From NCBI GenBank assembly GCA_022072205.1, contig JAJVID010000088.1:35089-72560 (forward strand): DNA of 37,472 nucleotides, read 5' to 3'. The DNA comes from Acidobacteriota bacterium. Lineage in GTDB: Bacteria > Acidobacteriota > Blastocatellia > RBC074. The notes below the pieces were generated by a model that saw only the letters and a list, made by a program, of their open reading frames with translations, had not been told where the DNA came from and did not search any database. Position 1 is the first letter of the stretch, and each line of letters starts with the position of its first letter. Positions 1 to 8,241 of the stretch are shown here, one piece after another. The position numbers and the translations under genes were made by a program.

Positions 1-165
1 CCACTCCCTGGTTACGTTTGTAATCATACGTGGACAGCGATAACAGCAACTCATCGCCACTTGTAGACAGGTTGTCGTTCCGCTCCGTCGAGTAAAATTT
101 TCAATCCAATGAATATCTTCTGCTATTCGCTCACTTAGCGTGTTTCGACGCGGCCTTTTGCGCGG

Positions 166-181
166 TGGCACGTGTGTTGCT
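166..181 (+). promoter_or_regulatory. Sigma-54 (RpoN) promoter upstream of the pilin gene
   Basis: The sequence reads TGGCACG, four bases, then TTGCT. This matches the sigma-54 -24/-12 consensus, with GG at 167-168 and GC at 179-180 and the required 12-nt phase between them. A start site near 191-193 would leave a leader of about 67 nt before the pilin ATG at 259. Pilin genes are often sigma-54 dependent and activated by an enhancer-binding protein of the PilR type. The activator gene is not in this window. Confidence 0.75.
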
Positions 182-258
182 CTATGGTCAGGCGTCGAAA
201 GGAACGAAACGCTCTCCCCGAAGTTGTTCACCTCACCGGGATAAGAAACGGGGTTTTT

Positions 259-450
259 ATGTTGAATGATTTTCTGAAAGACGAAGAAGGACAGAGCATC
301 GTTGAATACACGCTGTTGTTGACGCTGATCGGCGCCACAACGATTTTTATGCTGACGCTGATGGGATTGAGCATCAGCCAGGTGCTCGGTGTTCACATAA
401 CCTGGGATAGCTACCGGGAATGGGCTTACGAAAAGTTCAGTACGAAATAG
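259..450 (+). CDS. Flp/Fap-type (class IVb) pilin-like small protein
   Basis: This 63-residue protein has the class IVb prepilin pattern: a short charged leader (residues 1-11), the motif EEG^QSIVEYTLLL with Glu at +5 and Tyr at +6 after the presumed cleavage glycine, then one hydrophobic helix of about 22 residues. Flp pilins are cleaved by a TadV-type prepilin peptidase and assembled by the Tad machine for adhesion. The ATG at 259 is preferred over an upstream start at 172 because the longer form would put some 29 unrelated residues before the leader and would begin upstream of the predicted transcription start. No tad genes lie in the window, so it may be an orphan pilin or the first gene of a locus elsewhere. 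The short C-terminal tail after the helix is normal for Flp. Confidence 0.8.
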   Translation: MLNDFLKDEEGQSIVEYTLLLTLIGATTIFMLTLMGLSISQVLGVHITWDSYREWAYEKFSTK

Positions 451-754
451 CCCAGGCGAAACGAACCGGTTGGAATAGATATTTGAAATTGACTTTGCGG
501 CCTGAAGAATAAAACGACGAGATAAGGCAATGATCACGCCAAAGGCCGCAACAAGATTGAGAACGTCCCACCACGTTCTTCAATTACTCTCGCGCTGCAC
601 ATTGAGGTACCACCTATTGATACGTTATTGACCGCAACCTCCTTGACCTGTCCTCCCTTAACATCCCCACACTTCCCTCCACAACACTGACGCTCAATGT
701 GCAGCCGAGAGAAACACAACTCTCGGTTTTTCACACCAAAACAAATCACAAAAC
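451..754. other. Intergenic region with stem-loops; no convincing gene
   Basis: About 300 bases separate the pilin from the converging lipoprotein gene. A 74-codon minus-strand frame (534-758) overlaps the end of the lipoprotein gene and resembles nothing I know, so I do not call it. What stands out is secondary structure, listed separately: a compact hairpin at 559-580 and a long inverted repeat with arms at 587-606 and 693-711. Confidence 0.6.
559..711. ncRNA. Candidate structured RNA bounded by a 19-bp inverted repeat
   Basis: Arm 587-606 (CTCTCGCGCTGCACATTGAG) and arm 693-711 pair over 18 of 19-20 positions with one small bulge, closing an 86-nt interior. Next to it, GAACGT at 561-566 pairs with ACGTTC at 573-578 around a 6-nt loop and extends by two more pairs. 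Read on the minus strand, the interior is purine-rich with several GGAGG/GGAGGG stretches, and the RNA would follow the DUF4349 gene. Neither strand has a clear promoter or a U-tract. I do not recognise an Rfam family. It could also be a DNA-level element such as a small non-autonomous repeat. Confidence 0.4.
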
Positions 755-1741
755 TCATTCACTCTGATTGGTCGCGGGCGACGCAGCCGTTCTTCCAGGC
801 CAGACGATCCGCCTCCGAAGCCACCTGAACACAAGCCACGCGGGCAGCAGGATAAACAGCGTCACCGGGATCATCACGATCACGAAGCGGATGATGCCCA
901 GGATGATCTCCGTCCCGGTGTCCACTCCATCGCCGAATGCGGCCTTGATGTCATAGAAAAATCCGCGCGTTGTCGCGGCGACGACCGGCGCCGGCGTGCT
1001 CAGTGTGATGTTGATCGTCGAGAGAGCCGACTGGTTTTCCAGAAAGCGCCGCCGGCCTTCCAGCCGTTCAATCTCGGCGCGGACATCGGCGAGTTGGGTC
1101 TGAACTTCCAGCGCGTCTGAAACCTTCCTGGCCTGTTTCATGATTTCCAGGAACTGCGCTTCGAGCGCGCGCTTCGTGCGGATGCGCGCTTCCAGGTCAA
1201 TGTACTCTTCGGTCACGTCCTGGCCGGAAATCTTCTCGTGCAGAATGCGCCCGCCCACGCCGCGAATCTCTTCAATCGCCTCGGCGAATTTCTGCGCGGG
1301 CACGCGGACGATGACGTTCACGACCGTCGCCGCAGCGGTTTGCGATCTGGCGTCGTTCTGTCTGGATTCAGAAGTGACTACAAAGCCGCCGTGCTTCTCG
1401 GCGATTGCGGCTATCTTCCGCTGGCCATCGTTCGGCGCGTCGGTTTCGATAGTGATTTCGGCGTTGCGGATGATCTTGCGCTCAGCGGCTTGGGCCGAGC
1501 CTTGTGCAGAACCGGCTGAGCTGAGAGACGCCTCTTGCACATTGCGAGCAGCAGTTGGCGATTGTAGGCGCACAGGCCCGCCTATCGCCGTTCTGGCGTC
1601 TGAGGGCGAGGAGGATGGAACGACGCTACTGCTCTGATTGTACGCAACCGCGCCGCTGTTCACGGCGTCTCTCGAAACCGTTCGCTTGCATCCAGCAAGC
1701 GCGGTCACCGCAATCAATAACAAAACTATCGAACGTCGCAT
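755..1741 (-). CDS. DUF4349 domain lipoprotein
   Basis: The 328-residue product starts with a lipoprotein signal peptide (lipobox LAGC, Cys at about residue 18), then a low-complexity Ser/Ala/Pro linker to about residue 85. The DUF4349 core follows: RKIIRNAEITIETD near residue 90, a GGFVVTSE turn, an EEYIDLEARIRTK segment and a heptad-like stretch (about 190-240) predicted to form a coiled coil. A transmembrane helix lies near 277-303, followed by an Arg-rich cytoplasmic tail, the usual DUF4349 layout. The molecular function of the family is not established. The start is well supported by GGAGG about 6 nt upstream of the ATG. It stands alone between the RNA candidate and a divergent spacer of about 180 bp. 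Confidence 0.85.
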   Translation of the reverse strand: MRRSIVLLLIAVTALAGCKRTVSRDAVNSGAVAYNQSSSVVPSSSPSDARTAIGGPVRLQSPTAARNVQEASLSSAGSAQGSAQAAERKIIRNAEITIETDAPNDGQRKIAAIAEKHGGFVVTSESRQNDARSQTAAATVVNVIVRVPAQKFAEAIEEIRGVGGRILHEKISGQDVTEEYIDLEARIRTKRALEAQFLEIMKQARKVSDALEVQTQLADVRAEIERLEGRRRFLENQSALSTINITLSTPAPVVAATTRGFFYDIKAAFGDGVDTGTEIILGIIRFVIVMIPVTLFILLPAWLVFRWLRRRIVWPGRTAASPATNQSE

Positions 1742-1920
1742 AAAACACCTCCGTTGGTTCCCACGATCTTTAATCTGACCGGGTGGGACTGAGTTTGAAA
1801 ATCTCCGCTGAGACTTCGGTTGTCGTCCGATTGAACGGCTTGCGTGAAGAGCTTTGCAAAGATTTTACCGGCGGTGTTAAAGACGCTGGCGAAGCTTGAA
1901 TGTTTCCGAACCTGTCGCGC

Positions 1921-2973
1921 TTATCGGAACGGATTCATCCGCATCATAAAATTCAACGCTTCATCGAGCGCGGGCAACTCCCGCGACTGTTTGATCTGAA
2001 TCCCAAGCTCAGCGGCCAATGGCGCCAGCATGGCAGCGGTCACCTCTGTGCGGACGGTGATCAGGCTCGGAAGAGCGCCGAGTTGTGACAGAGTCTGCGC
2101 CAGTTTGAGAGGAAGCCCTGCTCGCATCGCTTCGAGCGACGGCAGCGGCTGCGCCATATCCGTGCCGAGAACAAATCCTCTCTCCGCCTCGGTGATCAGC
2201 AGAAGGTAGGGGAAGAATGGGCGCTCCTTCTTTTCGCGCATGGGAATGGGTAGCATCGTCAATTCCATTTCCAGCGCCAGGGCTGTTTTAGGCAGATGTT
2301 TGAGCGCTTCGAGTTGTTGCGGGGTGAGCGGCGCTGGCGCTGGCGCTTTCTTCTCGGGTTCGGGCACACGCAGGATTTTGTCTTCCCATACGATGTTGGC
2401 GTTCTCCTTGCGTGGGACTCTTACCAGAAAATCTTCGTCGCCTTCGCCGTACAAGATATCTTCGTCTTCGCGCACTCGCGGCGCGACATCGAGCAACTGT
2501 TCAAGCGCGACGGTCAGAAGACGCGCTTCGGACGAAGTCAGAAACCAGGGGAACATTCCTGGCGCGTAGCTGCGGAATTGCGGCCAGTTGTTCGCCCCGC
2601 GAAATTTCAGATTGAGTTTTTTGATTACCTCGCGATCTTCTTTGTCCAACTGCTCGCGGTCTTCAAACGACGCTTGAAGCTGCGGGATTTCCAGCACGCG
2701 ATCCGGCGCGATGTCATCAGCCAGTCCTTGCTCGCCTGCTTCGTGTAAATTCAGGAAATCGTATAACGCATCGGCGCCCGGATAGAGCGCGATGGCGAAA
2801 TGTTCGCCTCCCGCGCCCATCACGCTGACGAACCCGATCTCCTCACTCTCCGGATCACGCACGCCGAAGACTTCGTCCTCCATCATCCAATTCCAGGGCG
2901 CCATCTCCTTCGCACGCCCGGCTGCCGCATAAAGCTTTCTCCATTCCTCGAATGTGGGGTTCTTTTCGGCCAT
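1921..2973 (-). CDS. DUF6930-like (possibly DUF7309-like) protein of unknown function
   Basis: This is a 350-residue acidic soluble protein with no signal peptide. The first part has a pattern I associate with DUF7309 (EEWRKLYAAAGRAKEMAPW near the N-terminus, then FVSVMGAGGEHFAIALYPG). The last third (from about residue 260) resembles DUF6930, with a segment reading LLLITEAERGFVLG followed by an alpha/beta region ending in LPALDEALNFM. The ATG at 2973 is chosen because GGAGG lies 4 nt upstream; an upstream start at 3018 would overlap the sulfatase stop. It follows the sulfatase with a gap of about 41 bp, so the two may be cotranscribed, but no functional link is evident. Family names are from memory. 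Confidence 0.65.
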   Translation of the reverse strand: MAEKNPTFEEWRKLYAAAGRAKEMAPWNWMMEDEVFGVRDPESEEIGFVSVMGAGGEHFAIALYPGADALYDFLNLHEAGEQGLADDIAPDRVLEIPQLQASFEDREQLDKEDREVIKKLNLKFRGANNWPQFRSYAPGMFPWFLTSSEARLLTVALEQLLDVAPRVREDEDILYGEGDEDFLVRVPRKENANIVWEDKILRVPEPEKKAPAPAPLTPQQLEALKHLPKTALALEMELTMLPIPMREKKERPFFPYLLLITEAERGFVLGTDMAQPLPSLEAMRAGLPLKLAQTLSQLGALPSLITVRTEVTAAMLAPLAAELGIQIKQSRELPALDEALNFMMRMNPFR

Positions 2974-3014
2974 AAATCCTCCAGTGATGGCCAGCGGCGA
3001 ATCGCCGGCAGGTG

Positions 3015-4496
3015 TCAATTCATCGCCGCATTACGCGCGCGCGCGTCTTGCAGCAGTTTTTTCATCTCAGCGGCAATCTTCGCAGATTTCGGATCATTCG
3101 CAAGGTTGCGCATCTCGCCCGGATCGCGCGCCTCGTCGTAAAGCTCGACGCCGCGTTTGCCTTCGTCCCACTCGGTGTAGCGCCATCGCTCGTTGCGTAT
3201 GCTGTAGCCCATAAACGCGTTCTGGCCTGAGCCTCGTTGAACCTGTGTGATCGCAGGTTTGTTCCATCCGGCGTTCGGGTTTTTGAGCAAAGGCCGCAAA
3301 CTGCGCCCGGCGAGGTTCTTTGGCGTATCGGCCAACCCGCACAAATCGGCCAGTGTCGGGTAAAGGTCAACCAACTCGACTGTGCGGCCCGAAGGTTTGC
3401 CTTTAGCGACGCCTGGGCCTGCGATGACCAGCGGGTTGCGCGCCGAGCCTTCAAACAGGCTCATCTTCATCCACTGCCCGTGCTGGCCGAGCAAATAACC
3501 GTGATCGCTCCAGAAGACGATGATCGTGTTATCGGTCAGCTTCAAGCGGTCGAGCGCGTCAAGCAATCGGCCCACGTTGGCGTCGAGGAAACTGATCGAA
3601 GCGTAATAAGCCTGAATCGCTTCGCGCTGCGCCTGCCGGCTTACGCCAAAATGCGGCGGGTTCGTCCAAAGCGCGGCCTGCGGGATGTTCGCAAGCTCAT
3701 CCTTAAGAGTTTGAGGCGAAAATTGCGGCGCGGCGATTTTCTCAATCGGGTACAGGTCGAAATATTTCTTCGGCGCGATGTAGGGGCAATGCGGGCGGTA
3801 GAAGCCCGCCGCGATGAAGAACGGTTGATCCTTGCTTTGCTCAAGCAGTTTGATCGTCTCCGCCGCGACTTTGCCGTCGGTGTGCGCTTCGTCAGGGGCG
3901 GGCGAAGCGTAAAACGAGAACGAACTGCCGAGGCCGCGCGCGGGCGTGTGATTGGTCAGGACTTTCTCTTCGTCCTTGTCCACGCCTCTGGGATTGATCA
4001 CGCGATTCCAAGACATCGGATCGTCGAGTCCGTCCGTGCCTATCTGGCCGGGATTGCCGTAGTGATAAATCTTGCCGACGCGGGCGGCGTAATAGCCGTT
4101 GCGCTGGAAGAGTTGAGACAGCGTGACGACATCAGGCAAGACCGAACGGAAATGTTTTCGCAGGTCGTAAACCTGAGTCGTGTCCGGACGCAGCCCGGTC
4201 ATCAAACTGGTTCGGCTGGGGCTGCACAGCGGGAATTGATTATACGCTCGGTCGAATCGCACGCCACGCGCCGCGAGCCTGTCAATATTGGGCGATTTAA
4301 CCAGTGGGTGTCCGTAAGTTCCGAGGTCGTTGTTGAGATCGTCGGCGGAGATGAAAAGCACGTTTGGTTTGCGCCGCTGCTCGGCGGGCTGGTTGCGTGT
4401 TGATCGTTGCGAATGGACGTCAGGATAGCAGACAAACAACGCCGAACAGAGCAACAGACCGGCGAACAGCAATCTGAAATATCTCCTTGTCATCAT
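3015..4496 (-). CDS. Secreted sulfatase, iduronate-2-sulfatase-like
   Basis: This 493-residue alkaline-phosphatase-superfamily hydrolase has an N-terminal signal peptide (hydrophobic residues 7-24). The metal-site motif SADDLNND is near residue 50. CSPSRTSLMTG (Cys91) is the sulfatase signature in which Cys is converted to formylglycine by a sulfatase-modifying enzyme. GKIYHYGNPG and FWSDHGYLLGQHGQWMK carry further metal and sulfate ligands. RPDTTQVYDLR and AAGFYRPHCPY resemble the iduronate-2-sulfatase branch. It probably removes sulfate esters from polysaccharides outside the cytoplasm; the substrate cannot be told. The tandem ATG at 4496 is preferred because GGGAGA lies 5 nt upstream. An in-frame ATG at 4538 would place 14 polar residues ahead of the signal peptide. 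No sulfatase-activating enzyme is visible nearby. Confidence 0.9.
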   Translation of the reverse strand: MMTRRYFRLLFAGLLLCSALFVCYPDVHSQRSTRNQPAEQRRKPNVLFISADDLNNDLGTYGHPLVKSPNIDRLAARGVRFDRAYNQFPLCSPSRTSLMTGLRPDTTQVYDLRKHFRSVLPDVVTLSQLFQRNGYYAARVGKIYHYGNPGQIGTDGLDDPMSWNRVINPRGVDKDEEKVLTNHTPARGLGSSFSFYASPAPDEAHTDGKVAAETIKLLEQSKDQPFFIAAGFYRPHCPYIAPKKYFDLYPIEKIAAPQFSPQTLKDELANIPQAALWTNPPHFGVSRQAQREAIQAYYASISFLDANVGRLLDALDRLKLTDNTIIVFWSDHGYLLGQHGQWMKMSLFEGSARNPLVIAGPGVAKGKPSGRTVELVDLYPTLADLCGLADTPKNLAGRSLRPLLKNPNAGWNKPAITQVQRGSGQNAFMGYSIRNERWRYTEWDEGKRGVELYDEARDPGEMRNLANDPKSAKIAAEMKKLLQDARARNAAMN

Positions 4497-5066
4497 TGGC
4501 TCTCCCATTTCAGACTTTAATGTTTTTGTGTTTGACATAAATGCGTGAAGTCAATATTCTTGCCCCCGCTTACGTTGTTGATCGAAACCGAAATGCCCTG
4601 AAAACAACGCCCTTTTTTCTCACCTCACATTCTTCCCCCAAAAATCCGCAAGCCCCGGTTTTAAGTATCATGCGTCGTAGTGTGTGATTGATTGAGCAGT
4701 GAGCGCTTCGATTGCTCGTCGCGCAATTGCCATCTTCGCTGTGTAGCGGAGATGACTTGCGTTGTTGCTTGAGCGCCCGAAGCGTATGGGTCAATCACAG
4801 GCGAAGCCTTGTCTGCAAGGCCTGATTCCGCCGAAGGACTTTGATCTTTGTCTGGCAAACGCTGAATGCCTTTCAGATGCTCAACTGAAGTGGGCTGACG
4901 AAGAGTGGAGGAGAGGGAGGAGCCGGTGAGCGTTAAGGGTGGGAACGGGGCGAATAGGCGATGACGAAATGGGGAGCGCGTGGTCGCCCGGTCGTCAAAC
5001 ATCCGCGCGATTCGTTTCTCCGGCTATCCCTCTCCTGCGTTCTTCGTCTGAAGCTTGTCAGTGAAG
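4497..5066. other. 570-bp region without a convincing gene
   Basis: Two minus-strand frames (4570-4794 and 4661-5002) are open here, but their products are low in hydrophobic residues, rich in Ser, Thr, Gln and Arg, and match no family I know. A small hairpin (GCCTTG 4806-4811 with CAAGGC 4816-4821) is present. A purine-rich run lies at about 4900-4925. It may be decayed coding sequence or a genome-specific dispersed repeat; the window holds no second copy to test this. Confidence 0.5.
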
Positions 5067-5921
5067 CTACTGGGTGAAAGGCTTTGATTTTTTGCGCCAG
5101 CCGCGTTGCGCCAGATCTTGCAGATGTTGCGTCGAATAGCGTTCGCGTTTGACGCCGTCTTCGCGCTCTTTCAGCGACACGAGGCCGAGCGCGAGCGGGA
5201 TGATGAAGTAGTGAAGCCTTCCGCCCGCGGCTTCATACAAATGCGAAAGCAGCATCACGACGGCTTGCGCCGGCATCGGGGCGGCGGCGAATTGCGCGCC
5301 GCTTTGCATCACGCCGATGTAACGCGCGCCCATCAGATGAAGCGGTTCGTAATTGAGGATTGCGAAGACCAGGATTCCGGCGTAGTAGTTGGCGAGGCTC
5401 GGAAGCGCGTCTTTCCGCCACGCGATGAAAAGCGAGACGAAGATGACGGTGGTGACGGCGAAGACCGAAAGCGACGCGAACATCGGACGCGCCGAAGTAA
5501 TCGGCTGATGACGCGCCACCGATCCGGCGGCGAAAGCCAGAACGACAACAACGGCGCCGAGCGCGATCAGCGGCAGCCACCGTTTCAATTTTGCATGAGA
5601 CGAGCGCAGATCGGCGAACCAGAACGCAAACATTGCGACCGCGCTGCCTTCGGTGAAGCCCTGAATGACCGGTCCTAAAAAAGGCGATATCCGCGCGCCG
5701 AAAATCGAGATGGTGTGAACGCCGCTGCGCAATCCGCCGAATTGCAGGACGTACTCAATGATCATCTGCAATACCGCGCCGCTGGCGAACATCAGCAGAA
5801 ATCGCCGGTCGCGTTTGTAGTAGGCGAAATAACAGGCGACAGCCAGAGAAATGGCCATCAGGATCAAGCGCGTCTCGTAATAGCCCGCGTGATCGAAAGT
5901 TCTGATCATCCAAAAATCCAT
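5067..5921 (-). CDS. Polytopic membrane protein of unknown function
   Basis: I do not recognise the family. The 284-residue product has about seven hydrophobic helices (roughly residues 16-34, 41-60, 80-103, 115-132, 148-167, 179-196 and 232-250). A basic, soluble C-terminal tail of about 30 residues (KRERYSTQHLQDLAQRGWRKKSKP) is probably cytoplasmic. Short loops contain conserved-looking polar patches such as YYKRDRRF and NYEPLHLMGARY. It has no enzyme motif that I can identify. It lies 136 bp downstream of the MFS transporter on the same strand. A weak U-less spacer separates it from the sulfatase, so it is probably transcribed separately from that gene. Confidence 0.65.
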   Translation of the reverse strand: MDFWMIRTFDHAGYYETRLILMAISLAVACYFAYYKRDRRFLLMFASGAVLQMIIEYVLQFGGLRSGVHTISIFGARISPFLGPVIQGFTEGSAVAMFAFWFADLRSSHAKLKRWLPLIALGAVVVVLAFAAGSVARHQPITSARPMFASLSVFAVTTVIFVSLFIAWRKDALPSLANYYAGILVFAILNYEPLHLMGARYIGVMQSGAQFAAAPMPAQAVVMLLSHLYEAAGGRLHYFIIPLALGLVSLKEREDGVKRERYSTQHLQDLAQRGWRKKSKPFTQ

Positions 5922-6057
5922 AACAAATATCTTTCAGGCAGAGGCCGCGTAATTAATCAATATTGGCAGGATTGGAAATCCCCGCTGCGGCAGCGATTCT
6001 ACTCTGAATGCCGATTACGGCAAACGGCTTGAATAAGAAAATCCCTGACAGATAAAT

Positions 6058-7200
6058 TCACTCTGCCGTTTCGGCGTGAGATGGCCGCGAAACCAGAAGC
6101 GCGAGAGCCGCCAGAGCGCCCAGCAAATTCAAAACCACCACCCACGCCATCATCTGCGGCCCGTGTGATTTGAAAAACTGCCCGGTCAGCCAGGGCCAGA
6201 ACATGCTGCCCGCTGAAGACCCGACCAGAAAAAATCCGGTGACTTTGCCCGACAGTCCCAGCATTCGCTGCGCCAGTCCGAACATGTTTGGGAACACAGG
6301 GGCCACTGCCAGTCCCAACCCGATTGCACCGAACCACAGGATGAACGGCGTCGGAGCGAGGATCAACAGCGCGAGCGCGATCAGCATCGTGACCGACAGA
6401 TGCGTGACGATCAGCGTGACGACGTTGAATCGGACGGTCATCCAGATCGTCGCCAGCCGGCCAACGGTGAACGCCGCCCAGAACGACGAATTCACGTAAG
6501 CCGCCGTTTGAGCGCTCATCCCGCGTTCGGCGGCGTAACTGAAATACCATCCCATCACTGTCGCTTCGGCGCCGACCTCAAGAAAAAAGAATGTGGCGAA
6601 GAGAACGATCATCAGCGCCGGCAGCGGCGCCGCCGAATCGAGATGTTTATGTTCGTGTAGCGCAGGGCTTGGCGAAACGAAGGTGAGCAGCGCGACAGGA
6701 ACGATGATCAGCGCCAGCGACCAGTAAGTGACGCTCAGGCTGTTGGCGTGGTGAACGAACTGCGCGACCAGCATTGGCGCCAGGAATCCGCCCAGCCCGA
6801 ACGCAAAATGAAGCGTGCTCATAAACGGCCTGACTCTTTCGCCGTGAACCAGCACGATCAGCGCGTTCCCGCCGACATTGATCGAAGCCGCGGCGATCCC
6901 GATAAACGCGGACAACGCCAGCAAGACCGGCAGCAGCGTCGCCGACGGCATCAGCGCCAGGGCGACGGCGGAAGCCAGCAGCGAAACCGCCAGCAGCGGA
7001 TGGCCCGCAGTGCGGTCGTAAAACCTCCCGATCAACCACGAGCCGATCATCGTGCCGAACGAGCGCGCGATGAACAGATTGCTGATCTGTTTCATCTCGG
7101 CGTTCGTTTGCGCCGCCAGCGCGGGGAGCGTCGGCCCCAACGAACCTGATCCCAAACCCAAAGCGATAAAAGCGAGCGAATAAAGTATCGTCTTACGCAT
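6058..7200 (-). CDS. Major facilitator superfamily transporter
   Basis: The 380-residue protein has about twelve hydrophobic helices and the MFS motif-A-like loop between helices 2 and 3 (IGRFYDRTAGHPLL, near residue 60). A second cytoplasmic loop (SFWAAFTVGRLATIW, about 240) occupies the equivalent place in the second half. LGLAVAPVFPNMFGLAQRM (about 290-310) resembles FucP-type sugar/H+ symporters, but this is weak evidence for substrate. Its length is normal for a compact MFS carrier. The ATG at 7200 begins a short positive N-terminus followed at once by helix 1. The gene stands divergently from the Uma2 remnant across about 150 bp. Confidence 0.85.
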   Translation of the reverse strand: MRKTILYSLAFIALGLGSGSLGPTLPALAAQTNAEMKQISNLFIARSFGTMIGSWLIGRFYDRTAGHPLLAVSLLASAVALALMPSATLLPVLLALSAFIGIAAASINVGGNALIVLVHGERVRPFMSTLHFAFGLGGFLAPMLVAQFVHHANSLSVTYWSLALIIVPVALLTFVSPSPALHEHKHLDSAAPLPALMIVLFATFFFLEVGAEATVMGWYFSYAAERGMSAQTAAYVNSSFWAAFTVGRLATIWMTVRFNVVTLIVTHLSVTMLIALALLILAPTPFILWFGAIGLGLAVAPVFPNMFGLAQRMLGLSGKVTGFFLVGSSAGSMFWPWLTGQFFKSHGPQMMAWVVVLNLLGALAALALLVSRPSHAETAE

Positions 7201-7351
7201 CGGGCGGAATCATAACGTAACGCGTTCTCATTCGGTAATGCTCGCGGCGGCGGCCCTTGTCTATTGGCCTTTGCCGCTCGACTGTAATAGAGTTTGCGCG
7301 CAGCGCGGCGAAGGATTCAAGGGCGGCAATCTGTGAAAGGAGTTGGATGCT

Positions 7352-7619
7352 ATGCAGACTGCGACTGAGGTTTTGCTCGATCCTGAAAAAAGCCGACTTT
7401 TACGAAAAGGTACACGCCAAAGCGATGGAATATCTGGCGGCGGGCGTCAAACAGGTCTGGGTCATCTCGCCGGAGAATCGAACGATCACGATTTACCGCT
7501 CTGCCACGAACATTCTCGCTTTTCCTGAAGACAGCGAATTGGTGAGCGAAGATTTGTTTCCCGGCTTCCGGTGTCATTTGAGCGAAGTGTTCAAGAATCC
7601 GGCGCAAACGGCGAGGTGA
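7352..7619 (+). pseudogene. Uma2-family (DUF820) nuclease remnant, truncated and frameshifted
   Basis: The C-terminal half of a Uma2 protein is clear: FYEKVHAKAMEYLAAGVKQVWVIS, then ENRTITIYRS and SEDLFPGFRCHLSEVF, the usual end of the family. A translation start with a good ribosome site (AGGAG at 7338-7342, ATG at 7352) gives MQTATEVLLDPEK in a different frame. The two frames meet at a run of six A at about 7386-7391, and removing one A would join them as DPEKADFYEKVHAKAMEYL. Even so joined, the product would be about 89 residues, whereas Uma2 proteins are about 180-200. Most of the N-terminal half, with part of the PD-(D/E)XK-like core, is missing. I read this as a decayed gene. Programmed slippage is possible but less likely. 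Confidence 0.75.
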
Positions 7620-7626
7620 GTGTGGT

Positions 7627-7905
7627 ATGGCTAAACTAAAAATCCGATTCGATCAAACAACGCCAAAGCAGAGGCGGCAGTTGATTCGGGAAATGGGGCA
7701 ACGGCTGGATATAAATGAAAGCCTCGAATCGCTGATCCGGACGATGCACGATTACGAAGCGCAGTTCGGAATCAGCACAATCGAATTTTACGCGCGCTAT
7801 CTGACAGGCAAAATGGGCGACAGCCGCGATGTGATTCAATGGGCAGGCGCTTTCGAAGATTATCAAGCGTTGTTACGCGAGCATTTCCAATGCGCGGCTG
7901 CCTGA
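7627..7905 (+). CDS. Putative antitoxin of a TumE/DUF6516-type toxin-antitoxin pair
   Basis: This 92-residue, mostly helical protein has a basic N-terminus (MAKLKIRFDQTTPKQRRQL) and a C-terminal part (YEAQFGISTIEFYARYLTGKMGDSRDVIQWAGAFEDY) like the small partner proteins often encoded just upstream of DUF6516/TumE toxins. Those partners have a 'glycine-aspartate ... W-A-x-x-Y' ending. It would bind and neutralise the toxin and may repress the operon, although I see no classic HTH or ribbon-helix-helix. The start is close behind the Uma2 remnant (7 bp) and its stop is 12 bp ahead of the toxin ATG, so the two are almost certainly cotranscribed. The role is inferred from position and general resemblance. 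Confidence 0.6.
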   Translation: MAKLKIRFDQTTPKQRRQLIREMGQRLDINESLESLIRTMHDYEAQFGISTIEFYARYLTGKMGDSRDVIQWAGAFEDYQALLREHFQCAAA

Positions 7906-7917
7906 GGAAGAATCGAA

Positions 7918-8241
7918 ATGCGCGATGTGACGCAATACTTCGATCTGGTCGTCAAGATTATCGAACTCAGCTCTGCTGTGGATGCGGAACTTGATCTTGA
8001 ACAATTTGATCACGAACGAGGGACGATTGAAGGCGCGCTCTACTTTGCCGATGGCTCACGACTGGAATTCACCGAAAGAATAGTTATCGAGAACGCCCGC
8101 CCGGTGAAACGTGATTACCGCTATCAATACGTTCGCGATCAGAAATCGGTCTTTCGCTATGATAACGCGCCGCATCATCCACGATTGCCCAATTTCCCGC
8201 ATCACAAACACCTTGGGCGCAAAACAGTTTCCGCCGCCTAG
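7918..8241 (+). CDS. TumE/DUF6516-family toxin, apparently cut short by an amber codon
   Basis: The 107-residue product carries the family's core: EGALYFADGSRLEFTE, then YRYQYVRDQKSVFRYDNAPHH and the signature FPHHKHLG. TumE-type proteins are toxins of type II toxin-antitoxin modules and have been described as ribonuclease-like. The frame ends at TAG (8239-8241), but the same frame continues as PLLKDVLQEVAELL. That is the helix which normally closes these proteins after the HHKH motif. The next in-frame stop is at 8356. The present gene therefore probably lost its C-terminal helix by a point mutation, or the codon is read through. GAGGAAG lies about 9 nt upstream of the ATG. Confidence 0.8.
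   Translation: MRDVTQYFDLVVKIIELSSAVDAELDLEQFDHERGTIEGALYFADGSRLEFTERIVIENARPVKRDYRYQYVRDQKSVFRYDNAPHHPRLPNFPHHKHLGRKTVSAA

Noticed and set aside
182..258. c-di-GMP (GEMM) riboswitch before the pilin
   Set aside because: Pilin leaders often carry one and the leader has CCCCG/CGGGG and GCGT/ACGC pairs, but the conserved GEMM core sequences are absent and the leader is too short for the full aptamer.
534..758. 74-codon minus-strand frame downstream of the lipoprotein gene
   Set aside because: Its start overlaps the lipoprotein stop, its composition is atypical, and most of it is the inverted-repeat structure. Structure explains the region better than coding.
3237..4403. 388-codon plus-strand frame opposite the sulfatase
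   Set aside because: No recognisable domain, and the sulfatase signature lies on the other strand.
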